A stretch of DNA of 64,000 nucleotides. Origin: JAXDMK01 sp963765955. Lineage in GTDB: Bacteria > Actinomycetota > Acidimicrobiia > Acidimicrobiales > AC-14. The first letter of the stretch is position 1; each line of letters opens with the position of its first letter. The stretch spans positions 1,240,001 through 1,304,000 of the forward strand of contig CAVXYA010000002.1 in the NCBI GenBank assembly GCA_963765955.1. The letters run 5' to 3'. Positions 1-8,711 of the stretch are shown piece by piece. The notes below the pieces were generated by a model. That model was not told the DNA's origin, searched no databases, and saw nothing but the letters and a program-made list of their open reading frames with translations. The position numbers were made by a program, and so were the translations under genes.

Positions 1-2
1 CC

Positions 3-230
3 GCCCCGGTCATCAACCAGCCCAACGTGGCCATCATCTCCACCGACGGGGTGAAGAAGCGGCCGGTGGTGCTGGAGCTGCCCGACGGCTCCGACGCCAT
101 CGCCATCCACCCGGTCGGAAACCTGGCCCTGAGCTTCGACCACCGGGCCTTCGACGGCGCCTACGCCTCGGCCTTCATCGCTCGCGTCCGCGACATCCTC
201 GAGACCCGCGACTGGTCCCAGGAGCTGTGA
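3..230 (+). CDS. sucB: 2-oxoacid dehydrogenase E2 (lipoyl-dependent acyltransferase), C-terminal end
   Basis: Only the last 75 codons are in the window. They match the end of the catalytic domain of the dihydrolipoamide acyltransferases, the E2 subunits of pyruvate or 2-oxoglutarate dehydrogenase. The active-site signature HxxxDG is present as DHRAFDGAYAS, followed by the usual short C-terminal helix. The enzyme passes an acyl group from a lipoyl arm to CoA. It lies just upstream of the lipoate attachment and synthesis genes; in mycobacteria E2, lipB and lipA are also neighbours, which supports a sucB/dlaT assignment. Which 2-oxoacid complex it serves cannot be decided from this fragment. Confidence 0.85.
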   Translation, partial: APVINQPNVAIISTDGVKKRPVVLELPDGSDAIAIHPVGNLALSFDHRAFDGAYASAFIARVRDILETRDWSQEL

Positions 231-237
231 CACCCGT

Positions 238-289
238 CGAACTGGTGACACTTCGGGGCGTCCTGGCGCCCAAAACCGTCACCAGTTCG
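238..289. terminator. Long hairpin between E2 and lipB
   Basis: A perfect 12-bp inverted repeat (arms 238-249 and 278-289, CGAACTGGTGAC and its complement) encloses a second 5-bp stem (256-260 with 267-271) around a 6-nt loop. There is no T-run, so it is not a classical intrinsic terminator. It begins 7 bp after the E2 stop and ends 17 bp before the lipB GTG. It could be a transcript-end or processing hairpin, or a REP-like element. Confidence 0.5.
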
Positions 290-306
290 GGTTAGGCGGC
301 CGCGCC

Positions 307-975
307 GTGCTCCGCGCCCGATGGCTGGGGCGGACCCACTTCGCCGACGCCCACGCCCTCCAGCGGGGCCTGTTCGAGCGGGCCACCGACCCCTACCTGC
401 TCCTCCTCGAGCACCCGCACGTCTACACCATGGGCCTGCGGGGCTCGCTCGACAACGTGCTGGCCGACGACCTTGGTGCCCCCCTGGTGCGCACCGACCG
501 GGGCGGCGACGTCACCTACCACGGGCCGGGCCAGCTCGTCGGCTACCCGATCCTCACCTGGCCGACCGGCCCCGGCGCCACCCCGGCCTACGTCCGCAGC
601 GTCGAGCAGGTGGTCATCGACGTGTGCACCGACCTGGGCCTGCCCGGCACCGGTCGGGTCGACGGCTACCCGGGGGTGTGGGTCGACCCCACCGGCGACC
701 GGCCCCGCAAGGTGTGTGCCATCGGCGTCCGCCGCAGCCGGGGCCGCACCATGCACGGCTTCGCCCTCAACGTCGACCCCGACCTGTCGTGGTTCGACCG
801 CATCGTCCCCTGCGGCATCCCCGACCGGGACGTCACCTCGCTGGCCGCCGAGGGCGTCCGGGCGACGCTGGCCGACGTGGTCGGGAGGGTCGTGGCCCGG
901 GCGGCCGACGCATGGGACGGCGGACGGTACGAGCTCACGTCGGTCGACGGCGAGCGCCCCACCGGCGGGCTGCCG
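307..975 (+). CDS. lipB: Octanoyltransferase LipB (N-terminal part of a LipB-LipA fusion)
   Basis: LipB moves octanoyl groups from acyl carrier protein to the lipoyl domains of E2 and GcvH. The family motif RGGDVTYHGPGQ is at residues 65-76, the catalytic lysine is near 135 (RPRK) and the acyl-accepting cysteine is at 169 (VPCGIPD). The start is GTG at 307. The frame does not stop after the LipB domain but continues into LipA; the boundary given here is the in-frame GTG at 976. None of the three forward frames has a stop between 473 and about 1385, so a single missed or added base could not restore a separate LipB end. It follows the E2 gene it would modify. Confidence 0.9.
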
Positions 976-1831
976 GTGGACGAACGGAAGCCGGTGTGGC
1001 TGCGGGTGCGGGCCGACCTCGGGGACGGGTTCCGGCAGGTCAAGCGCACCATGCGCAGCCTCGACCTGGTCACCGTGTGCGAGGAGGCGGGCTGTCCCAA
1101 CATCTTCGAGTGCTGGGCCGACGGCACGGCCACCTTCATGGTCAACGGCGACCAGTGCACCCGGGCCTGCCGGTTCTGCCTGGTCGACACCTCCCGCCCT
1201 TCGGGACCGCCCGACCCGGCCGAGCCCGAGCGGGTGGCGGAGGCGGTCGCCTCCATGGGACTGGCCCACGCGGTGGTCACCGCGGTGGCCCGGGACGACC
1301 TGCCCGACGGAGGGGCGGCGGCCATCGGCGGCGACCGTGGAGGCCATCCGCCGGCGCACGCCCGCCACCACCGTCGAGGTGCTGATCCCCGACTGCAAGG
1401 GCGACCCCGAGGCGCTGGCCGCCATCTTCGCCACCCGCCCCGACGTCCTCAACCACAACCTGGAGACCGTCGCCCGCCTGCAGCGGGTCGTGCGCCCGTC
1501 GGCCTCCTACGCCCGCAGCCTGGCCGTGCTGGCCCGGGGCCGGGCCGCCGGCCTCACCACCAAGTCGGGCCTGATCGTGGGCATGGGCGAGTCGGAGGAC
1601 GAGGTGCTGGCGGCCATGACCGACCTGCGCAGCGTCGGCGTCGACATCCTCACCGTCGGCCAGTACCTGCGGCCCTCGGCCGGCCACCTCCCCGTCGACC
1701 GGTGGTGGACGCCGGAGGAGTTCGGCCGCCTGCGGGCCGCCGGCGCCGCCCTCGGCTTCGCCCACGTGGAGGCGTCTCCCCTCACCCGCTCGAGCTACCA
1801 CGCCCGCCAAGCGGCCGAGGCCGCCCGCTGA
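976..1831 (+). CDS. lipA: Lipoyl synthase LipA (fused to LipB; one frameshift)
   Basis: LipA is a radical-SAM enzyme that inserts two sulfurs into protein-bound octanoate. Both iron-sulfur cysteine sets are visible: CEEAGCPNIFEC (auxiliary cluster) and CTRACRFC (radical-SAM CxxxCxxC). Around 1326 one extra G moves the reading from frame 1 to frame 2. Deleting it restores DGGAAAI-AATVEAIRR, and the rest (TKSGLIVGMGE, GQYLRP, SSYHA) is normal. The shift is probably a consensus error. The coding sequence continues without a stop from LipB. If LipA is also made alone, GTG 976 is the best candidate start. Confidence 0.9.
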
Positions 1832-3239
1832 GCACCGCGATCTTCTGGTTCCGGCGGGACCTGCGCCTGGCCGACAACCCGGCGCTGCTGACCGCCCTCG
1901 ACGTCGGCCGACGAGGTCGTGCCCTCTGTTCGTGCTCGACCCCCGCCTGCAGTCGGCATCGGGCGCCCCCCGCCTGGCCTTCCTCGCCGGCTGCCTGGCC
2001 GAGCTCCACGAGCGCACCGAAGGCCGCTTGGTCTTGCGCACCGGCTCGCCGGCCACGGAGGTGGAAGCGGTCGCCCGGGAGGTGGAGGCGGCCGAGGTCT
2101 TCGTCACCGCCGACTACGGCCCCTACGGCGCCCGCCGGGACGACGCGGTCGACCGCGCCCTCCACGAGGGTCCGTTGTCCGCCGGCCTCACCGCGGTCGA
2201 CTCGCCCTACGCGGTGGCTCCGGGCGACGTGACCACGGCCGACGGCGAGCCCTTCCGGGTGTTCACGCCGTTCCACCGCCGGTGGCGCGACCACGGCTGG
2301 GGGACGCCGGCGGCGGCCCCCGCCACGCCCCGGTGGGCCACCGGCCTGCGCTCCGAGCCCGTCCCCCAGGGCCCCGATCTGGGCGGCGCCACCATCCTGG
2401 CGCCGGGCGAGGAGGCCGGCCTCCGCCGCCTCGCCGACTTCGCCGACCGGGTCACCGCCTACGCCCGGGGCCGGGACTTCCCGGCCGAGGACGCCACCAG
2501 CCGCCTGAGCGCCTACCTGAAGTTCGGCTGCATCCATCCCCGCCAGGCCCTGGACGCGGTCAAGAACCACCGGGGCCAGGGCGCGGAGCGGTTCCGCACC
2601 GAGCTGGCCTGGCGGGACTTCTACGCCTCGGTGCTGGCCGCGTTCCCGGAATCGGCCCGCCACTCGCTCCGCCCGGAGATGGCGGCCATGAAGCTCGACA
2701 CCGGCCCCGACGCCGACCGCCGGTTCGAGGCCTGGGCCGAGGGCCGCACCGGCTACCCCATCGTCGACGCCGGCATGCGCCAGCTGAAGGCCGAGGCCTG
2801 GATGCACAACCGGGTGCGGATGATCGTGGCCAGCTTCCTGGTCAAGGACCTCCACCTCGACTGGGTGCGGGGCGCCGACCTGTTCATGGACCGCCTCCAG
2901 GACGGCGACCTGGCGTCCAACAACCACGGGTGGCAGTGGGTGGCCGGCACCGGCACCGACCCGGCGCCGTACTTCCGCATCTTCAACCCCACCAGCCAGG
3001 GCAAGCGGTTCGACCCCGCCGGCGACTACGTCCGCCGGTGGGTGCCCGAGCTGCGCCAGGTGGCAGGCGCTGCCGTCCACGAGCCATGGCGGCTGGGCGG
3101 CGGGCCGCCGTGGGGGTACCCCCTGCCGATCGTCGACCACGGCGAGGAGCGCAAGGAGGCGCTGGCCCGGTATGGGGCGATTCGGGAGCACACAACGGAG
3201 CGCCAGATCCGGCCTCCGGCGCGACGATCGTCCCCATGA
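1828..3239 (+). CDS. phr: Deoxyribodipyrimidine photolyase (class I), two frameshifts
   Basis: This flavoenzyme repairs UV-induced cyclobutane dimers using light. The N-terminal photolyase domain starts TAIFWFRRDLRLADNPALL. The FAD domain carries RLSAYLKFGCIHPR, ELAWRDFYAS, GYPIVDAGMRQL, WMHNRVRM and the NNHGWQW/FRIFNP segment, and the length is normal. Two single-base insertions, near 1908 and 1925, break the frame within the first 35 residues; removing them gives DVGDEVVPLFVLDPR. No ATG or GTG is in frame at the 5' end. The codon overlapping the lipA stop is CTG (1828), so either CTG is used or a base is wrong. Its end overlaps the ada start (ATGA). Confidence 0.87.
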
Positions 3240-4294
3240 CGGAAACCTTCATGACGGACGACGACAGGTGGGCCGCCGTCGTGGCCCGGGACGACGCCGA
3301 CTTCTACTACTCGGTCCGGACCACGGGCGTGTACTGCCGGCCTACGTGCGCCGCCCGTCGCCCCCGCCGGGAGAACGTGGCCTTCCACGCCACCACCGCC
3401 GACGCCGAAGGAGCCGGGTTCCGCCCCTGCCGCCGGTGCCGACCGGACGAGGCGCCGGCCGCCGACCGCCGGGCGGCTGCCATCGCCTGCCGCCTGCCGG
3501 GCCATCGAGGCCGCCGACCAGCCGCCCTCGGTCGACGACCTGGCCGCGGCCGCGGGCATGAGCCGCTCCCACTTCCACCGGTCGTTCCTGGCCGTCACCG
3601 GGGTGACGCCGAAGGCCTACGCCACGGCCGTCCGCAACCGGCGGGTGCGGGAGCGCCTGGCCGAGCGGCCCGGCCCGCGCCACCATCACCGAGGCGGTGT
3701 ACGACTCCGGGTTCAACTCCAACGGCCGCTTCTACGCCACGTCGGGGGCCACCCTGGGGATGACGCCTACCGACTTCCGAGCCGGCGGCGGCGGGGCCGC
3801 CATCCGCTTCGGCGTGGGCCGGTGCTCCTTGGGATCGGTGCTGGTGGCGGCGACGGACGTCGGCATCTGCGCCATCACCCTGGGCGACGATCCGGACGCC
3901 CTCGTGCACGACCTCGAGGACCGCTTCCCGACGGCGTCCCTCGCGGGCGGCAGCGCCGACTTCGAGCGGTGGATGGCCGCGGTGGTGGCCCTGGTCGACG
4001 ACCCCTCCATCGGCCTCGACCTCCCCCTCGACGTGCGGGGGACCGCCTTCCAGCAGCGGGTGTGGCAGGCCCTGCGGGCGATCCCGGTGGGGACGACGCA
4101 GGACCTACTCGGAGATCGCCGCCGCCATCGACGCCCCCCGGGCGGTGCGGGCGGTGGCCGCCGCCTGCGCCGCCAACAAGCTGGCGGTGGCGATCCCCTG
4201 CCACCGGGTGGTGCGCACCGACGGGTCCCTGTCCGGCTACCGCTGGGGCATCGACCGCAAGCGCCTGCTCCTGGAACGGGAAGCCGCCACCTAG
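3236..4294 (+). CDS. ada: Ada: methylated-DNA sensor and O6-alkylguanine-DNA alkyltransferase (three frameshifts)
   Basis: Domains in order: the N-terminal zinc domain that takes methyl groups from phosphotriesters (cysteines 34, 38, 65 and 68), an AraC-type helix-turn-helix (AAGMSRSHFHRSF), and the C-terminal O6-methylguanine methyltransferase domain with the IPCHRVV active-site cysteine. ATG 3236 overlaps the photolyase stop, so two DNA-repair genes form one unit. Three one-base insertions (about 3488, 3670-3677 and 4100) split it over three frames; homology resumes right after each. Three independent hits within 600 bp fit sequence error better than decay, but a pseudogene cannot be excluded. 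Ada-type proteins usually activate their own transcription after self-methylation. Confidence 0.88.
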
Positions 4295-4297
4295 CCT
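4292..4297 (+). promoter_or_regulatory. Candidate -10 box of the M24 peptidase gene
   Basis: TAGCCT lies 6 nt before the ATG at 4304 and includes the TAG stop of ada. The spacing fits leaderless transcription from a TAnnnT box, and no ribosome-binding site is visible. Confidence 0.45.
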
Positions 4298-4303
4298 GTC
4301 CCC

Positions 4304-5410
4304 ATGGACGAATCGGCCCTCGAACGCCGCACCGAACGGGTGCGGGCCCGGATGGCCGAGCTGGAGGTCGACGTCCTCCTCCTCTCGCTGGGCGCCGACC
4401 TGCCCTGGCTCACCGGCTACCAGGCCATGCCCCTCGAGCGGCTGACCATGCTCGTCCTCCCGGTCGAGGGCGACGCCACCCTCGTCGTGCCCCGCCTGGA
4501 GGCGCCCCGGGTCGAGCCCCACCCCGACCTGTTCGACATCCTCGCCTGGGACGAGTCGGAGGACCCGGTCACCTTGGTGGCCGACCTGGCCGGCCGCCGC
4601 CGCCACCGGGTGGCGGTGTCCGACCGCACCTGGGCCACGTTCGTCCTCCGCCTCCAGGAGGCGCTGCCCGGCTGCTGGTGGCTACCGGCCTCCGAGGTGA
4701 CCTCACCCCTGCGAGCGGTGAAGGACCCGTCCGAGATCGACGCCCTTCGCCGGGCGTCGGCCGCCGCCGACCGGGTGGCGGCCCAGCTCGTCGGCGGCGA
4801 CATCGCCCTCGTGGGCCGCACCGAGGCCGACGTCTCCCGAGACATCGGCGACCGACTGCTGGCCGAGGGCCACCAGCGGGTCAACTTCGCCATCGTCGGC
4901 AGCGGGCCCAACTCGGCCAGCCCCCACCACGAGCCCGGGCCCCGAGTCATCGGGCGGGACGAGGCGGTGGTCTGCGACTTCGGCGGCACCCTCGACGGCT
5001 ACTGCTCCGACATCACCCGCACCGTGTTCACCGGCCGTCCGCCCATCGAGTTCCGCACCCTCTACGACGTCCTCGAGGAGGCCCAGGCCATGGCCGTGGG
5101 GGCGGCCACCGTCGGCACCCGCTGCCAGGACGTCGACCTGGTGGCCCGGTCCCACATCCACGACGCCGGCTTCGGGGCCTACATCGTCCATCGCACCGGC
5201 CACGGCATCGGCCTGGAGGAGCACGAGGACCCCTACATCGCCGGCGGCAACGTCCTGCCCTTGGCCCACGGCCACGCCTTCTCCATCGAGCCCGGCATCT
5301 ACGTCCCCGGCCGCTACGGGGCCCGAATCGAGGACATCGTGGTCGCCACCGACGCCGGCCCCGAGGCCCTCAACCAGGTCGACCACGCCCTGGCCCTGGT
5401 CGACAGCTAG
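4304..5410 (+). CDS. M24-family metallopeptidase (Xaa-Pro dipeptidase-like)
   Basis: A 368-residue pita-bread fold peptidase. The N-terminal creatinase-like domain (about 1-135) is followed by the catalytic domain. All five metal ligands can be placed: D225 (CDFGGTLDG), D236 (SDITRTVF), H300 (HRTGHGIGL), E329 (SIEPGIY) and E343 (RIEDIV). The family removes N-terminal residues preceding proline or splits Xaa-Pro dipeptides; the exact substrate is not visible. A TAGCCT box 6 nt before the ATG suggests a leaderless transcript of its own. The SDR gene follows after 2 bp. Confidence 0.88.
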   Translation: MDESALERRTERVRARMAELEVDVLLLSLGADLPWLTGYQAMPLERLTMLVLPVEGDATLVVPRLEAPRVEPHPDLFDILAWDESEDPVTLVADLAGRRRHRVAVSDRTWATFVLRLQEALPGCWWLPASEVTSPLRAVKDPSEIDALRRASAAADRVAAQLVGGDIALVGRTEADVSRDIGDRLLAEGHQRVNFAIVGSGPNSASPHHEPGPRVIGRDEAVVCDFGGTLDGYCSDITRTVFTGRPPIEFRTLYDVLEEAQAMAVGAATVGTRCQDVDLVARSHIHDAGFGAYIVHRTGHGIGLEEHEDPYIAGGNVLPLAHGHAFSIEPGIYVPGRYGARIEDIVVATDAGPEALNQVDHALALVDS

Positions 5411-5412
5411 CG

Positions 5413-6135
5413 GTGGACCTCGGCCTCGCCGGCAAGGTGGCCATGGTCACGGCCGCCTCCAAGGGGCTGGGACGAGCCGCGGCGCAGGCCCTGGCCGAGG
5501 AGGGCGCCCGGTTGGTGATCTGCGCCCGGGGGGAGGAGGCGCTGGAGAAGGCGAGGGCGGAGCTGGCCGCCATCACCGAGGTGGTGGGCGTGGTGGCCGA
5601 CGTCACCCGCCCCGACGTGCCCCGGGCCCTCGTCGGCACTGCCCTCGACCGCTTCGGCGGCCTCGACGTCCTGGTCGCCAACTCGGGCGGACCGCCGCCC
5701 ATGCGGGCCCTCGAGGTCGACGACGCCTCGCTGAGCGCGGCCCTCAACGCCAACCTGATGACGTCCGTCCGCCTGGTGCAGGCCGCCGTACCCCCGATGC
5801 GGACCGCGGGATGGGGCCGGATCGTCCTCATCACGTCGATCTCGGTGAAGCAGCCCCTCCCCCACCTGGCCCTGTCGAACGCGGCCCGGGCCGGGCTGTG
5901 GGGATGGGCCAAGACGGCGGCGGCCGATCTCTTCGACGACGGGATCACGCTCAACCTGGCCCTTCCCGGCTACCACGCCACCGAACGGGTCGTCGCGGTG
6001 GGCACCCCGGAAGGTGTGCCACTGGGGGATCCCGCCGATTTCGGCCGGGTGGTGGCTTTCCTCTGCTCGGATCCGGCCCGGTTCGTGAGCGGGTCGGCGG
6101 TCGCCGTCGACGGAGCGAGAACGCTCGGGCTCTAA
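5413..6135 (+). CDS. Short-chain dehydrogenase/reductase family protein with altered active site
   Basis: A 240-residue Rossmann-fold protein resembling 3-oxoacyl-ACP reductases. The N-terminal NAD(P) motif is TAASKGLGRA (a TGxxxGxG variant), and the NSGG and SITS-like strands are in place. The canonical YxxxK dyad is not: the aligned stretch reads LSNAARAGL, giving Ser for Tyr and Arg for Lys. The usual catalytic serine lies in ITSIS. This substitution occurs in a recognisable branch of SDR proteins, so the gene looks intact, but the reaction is uncertain. GTG 5413 starts 2 bp after the M24 peptidase stop, suggesting co-transcription. Confidence 0.85.
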   Translation: MDLGLAGKVAMVTAASKGLGRAAAQALAEEGARLVICARGEEALEKARAELAAITEVVGVVADVTRPDVPRALVGTALDRFGGLDVLVANSGGPPPMRALEVDDASLSAALNANLMTSVRLVQAAVPPMRTAGWGRIVLITSISVKQPLPHLALSNAARAGLWGWAKTAAADLFDDGITLNLALPGYHATERVVAVGTPEGVPLGDPADFGRVVAFLCSDPARFVSGSAVAVDGARTLGL

Positions 6136-6151
6136 GTCAGCTCGCTGTGGG

Positions 6152-6185
6152 CCCCGTCGAGGCGGGGACCCGGCTCGCCCGGGTC
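6152..6185. terminator. Hairpins between convergent genes
   Basis: Two short stems sit after the SDR stop: CCCCG/CGGGG around 6152-6166, and GACCCGG/CCGGGTC (6167-6173 with 6179-6185, 5-nt loop). They lie between convergent genes and overlap the stop codon of the minus-strand gene. There is no T-run. Confidence 0.35.
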
Positions 6186-6447
6186 AGCCCTGGTCGGACG
6201 AACCGCGATGGTGCTGGCGGCGGGGGGCCGGACGGTCGCGGCGGACCGGCTCCTCCTGCAGGTGCTCCATGGCGCCCATCGCCCTGGTCCACTCGGCGGG
6301 CACGCCGTCGAGCTTGCGCAGGGTGTGGCGGAATCGCAGCACGCCCGTCGCCCGCTTGATGCGCTCGCCGAACAGGCGGACGACGAGGAGAGCAACTCCG
6401 AGCGCGAGGCATACGTACGCCGCAACTTCCAGAACTGCATCGCTCAT
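6184..6447 (-). CDS. Small single-pass membrane protein, unknown function
   Basis: 87 residues. Residues 6-26 form one hydrophobic helix (VAAYVCLALGVALLVVRLF), followed by a basic, charged cytoplasmic-looking tail. GGGGAG lies about 7 nt before the ATG at 6447, which favours this reading over two other long antisense frames here. I recognise no family. It is convergent with the SDR gene and lies downstream of the EamA transporter gene on the same strand. Confidence 0.5.
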   Translation of the reverse strand: MSDAVLEVAAYVCLALGVALLVVRLFGERIKRATGVLRFRHTLRKLDGVPAEWTRAMGAMEHLQEEPVRRDRPAPRRQHHRGSSDQG

Positions 6448-6564
6448 GGTCTCGTCTCCCCGGTGATCATCTTGTCCTCGTCTTTGTTTTCGGCATCCGG
6501 TGCTCGAATCTTGAGCCCGGGCATCTGGTGTGTTTCCTCTCCGGGCATGCCCAAACCGAGGTGG

Positions 6565-7503
6565 CTACGCCGGGGTCGGGGCGGCCCCCACGTCGGTCAC
6601 GGCCGGCTGCTCACCTCGAGGTCCGGTGCGGGACGTGGCCGCGATGACTCCGGCGGCCACGAGGATGGCGCCGCCACCGGCCATCTGGGCGACGGTCACC
6701 CCCTCCCCCAGGAAGACGGCCGCCAGGACGATGGCGGAGAAGGCCTCCAGCGTCGACACGACGGCCGTGCGGGCGGTGCCGATCCGGGCCAGGGCGGCGA
6801 AGGTCAGCGAGAAGGCGAGGGCGGTGGCGATGCCGTACAACGCCAGCTGGCCCAGGTGGCTGCGGGGGTCGGTCAGCGACGAGGTGACGAGGCCCCGGAC
6901 CAGGCAGCTGGACGAGGCCCCGATGGCGACCCAGCAGGCGGCAGTCATGGAATCGCTCCGCCGGCCGAGCTCGCGGCCGATGATCAGGTAGATCGCGTAG
7001 GTGAACGCGGACGCGAGGGCGAACGCGGTGCCGGCGACGCTGATGGACACCTCTCCCGCGGAGGCCACGACGAGGACGGTGCCGCACACCGACAGGCCGA
7101 GCGCCAGCAACGTGGCCCGCGTGGGCCGCTCGCGGCCGCGGACCAGTTCGATCGCGGCCACGACCGCCGGATAGGCGTAGAAGAGCAGGGCGCAGGCGGC
7201 GGCGGTGCCCCGCTGAAGGGACAGGTAGAACAGGGTCGACTCCGTCGTGTACCCGATGGCGCCGAGCAGCAAAATCCGCACCAGCTCGCCCGGCAGCGGC
7301 CGCAGCGGGGCGCGTCGCAGCCGCAGCACCACGAGCAGGCAGAGGGCGGCCACACCGAACCGGATCCCGAGGGCGGTCGCCGATCCGAGCCCGGCGTCGG
7401 CGAGGCTCCGTCCGACGACCACCGTCACGCCGTAGCTGACCGCCCCTCCGGCCGCCAGGGCGGTCCCCCCGAAGGCGGCGCCCCGCGCACCGGACGAGCC
7501 CAT
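6565..7503 (-). CDS. EamA/DMT-family transporter (drug/metabolite exporter type)
   Basis: 312 residues with about ten hydrophobic segments in two similar halves, the layout of the EamA (DUF6) duplication. The first half begins AAGGAVSYGVTVVVGRSLAD and the second AFALASAFTYAIYLIIGREL. Such carriers sit in the inner membrane and move small metabolites, often amino acids or their derivatives; the substrate cannot be told. It lies 19 bp downstream of the aminotransferase gene on the same strand, so the two may work on the same amino-acid-like compound. Confidence 0.85.
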   Translation of the reverse strand: MGSSGARGAAFGGTALAAGGAVSYGVTVVVGRSLADAGLGSATALGIRFGVAALCLLVVLRLRRAPLRPLPGELVRILLLGAIGYTTESTLFYLSLQRGTAAACALLFYAYPAVVAAIELVRGRERPTRATLLALGLSVCGTVLVVASAGEVSISVAGTAFALASAFTYAIYLIIGRELGRRSDSMTAACWVAIGASSSCLVRGLVTSSLTDPRSHLGQLALYGIATALAFSLTFAALARIGTARTAVVSTLEAFSAIVLAAVFLGEGVTVAQMAGGGAILVAAGVIAATSRTGPRGEQPAVTDVGAAPTPA

Positions 7504-7522
7504 CGCCTACGAGCCCATCGCC

Positions 7523-8599
7523 TTAGGAGGGCGTGCCGGCGAGAACGAGATCCTCGCCGAGGGCGGCCAGCGCGGCGGCGAAGGCGACCCGTTCGTCCGT
7601 CCTCGGCGCCACGATGCGCAGCGCGCCCGGTCGCACCCCGTGGGCGGCACCGAGGGGCCGCACACCGATCCCGTGGGTCGCCAGGGCGGCGGCCAGGTCG
7701 TGCGCCCGCTCGGTCCATCCGTACTGGAAGTGGACGTTCTCGTTGGCCCACAGCTCGAAGGACGGCAGGTCGGCGAGGGCCCCCGCCAGCCACCGGTTGT
7801 CCTCGTGCATGCGGGCCCGCACCTCGTCGGCCCAGTCCCACGAGTGCACCGCGGCGCATGCGACCCGAACGTCGAGACCCGACAGGCCCCAGTTCTCCTG
7901 CACGCCGATGAGCCGCCGCAACCGGCTGCGATCCCTGCACCAGGCGATACCGGCCCGGGCGGCGGCGATGCCGTAGAACTTCGACGTCGAACGGAGGACC
8001 ACCACGTTGGGGAGGTCGCATCCGATCACGGTGTTGCCGATGGGGTCGGGCGAGAAGTTGATGTACGACTCGTCGACGACGAGCGTCGAGCCCGGGTGCC
8101 GGCCGGCCACCTCGAGGACGCCGTCGCGGGGGAGCAGGGCTCCCGTCGGGTTGTGCGGATTCGAGACGATGACGAACTCGGCCGCGCCCAGCGCTCCATC
8201 GAGCTGTTCGAGCGACGGGACCTGCTCGCCGGCCACGGTGAAGCCCCGGCCGGGGAACGCCTTCAGGTAGTCGGTATAGGCGGGAAGGGGTACCGCGACC
8301 GTGGCGTGGTCGACGTTGCGGCCGAGGGCCCAGATGAATTCGCTGGCGCCCCGGCCGGCGAGCATCTCATCTCCGTCGATCCCGACCGCCCACGTGTAGA
8401 GCGCCTTGAGCCGGTCCGCGGCGTCGTAGGGGTGGAGCTGCATGTCACCCGCCTCGATCGAGTGGAGTGCCTCCAGGGCGGCCAGTGGCGGCCCGTACCG
8501 GTTGACGCATGTGCTGAGGTCCATCGTGACCCCCCGTGCCGGATCTCCACCCTGCGGACCGAACCCGTCCACCGTCGTGATCCCTCCCCTGCTCGTCAC
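7523..8599 (-). CDS. PLP-dependent class I/II aminotransferase (HisC-like)
   Basis: A 358-residue fold-type I PLP enzyme of the histidinol-phosphate aminotransferase/cobyrate decarboxylase group (COG0079). The active-site residues are intact: N150 in SNPHNPTG, D176 and Y179 in VVDESYINF, the Schiff-base lysine K207 in STSKFYGI, and R215. The N-terminus (MDLSTCVNRYGPP) matches that of a second copy at 24440-25532, in which the lysine is lost. The substrate is unknown. Adjacency to an EamA exporter suggests a role in making or exporting an amino-acid derivative (inference). The ATG at 8599 is the first in frame; a start at the internal MDLSTC methionine is also possible. Confidence 0.85.
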   Translation of the reverse strand: MTSRGGITTVDGFGPQGGDPARGVTMDLSTCVNRYGPPLAALEALHSIEAGDMQLHPYDAADRLKALYTWAVGIDGDEMLAGRGASEFIWALGRNVDHATVAVPLPAYTDYLKAFPGRGFTVAGEQVPSLEQLDGALGAAEFVIVSNPHNPTGALLPRDGVLEVAGRHPGSTLVVDESYINFSPDPIGNTVIGCDLPNVVVLRSTSKFYGIAAARAGIAWCRDRSRLRRLIGVQENWGLSGLDVRVACAAVHSWDWADEVRARMHEDNRWLAGALADLPSFELWANENVHFQYGWTERAHDLAAALATHGIGVRPLGAAHGVRPGALRIVAPRTDERVAFAAALAALGEDLVLAGTPS

Positions 8600-8711
8600 G
8601 CGCCGGTGCGCACCCTCCCGTTAGTCAACTCGTAAGGCGGCGTTCATTCCAGGGTGCCAGCCCCCCTCTTTGGCGGCCCATGGGAGGCTGACCGGCGAAG
8701 ATGGGGACGAC

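Noticed and set aside
1320..1332. Programmed frameshift in lipA
   Set aside because: There is no slippery heptamer or downstream structure, and many other genes in the window show the same kind of +1 error.
292..1458. Long antisense open frames opposite lipB-lipA, and similar frames throughout
   Set aside because: Very high GC keeps antisense frames open by chance. Their composition (Arg, Gly, Ala, Pro) is uniform, and they overlap genes with clear homology.
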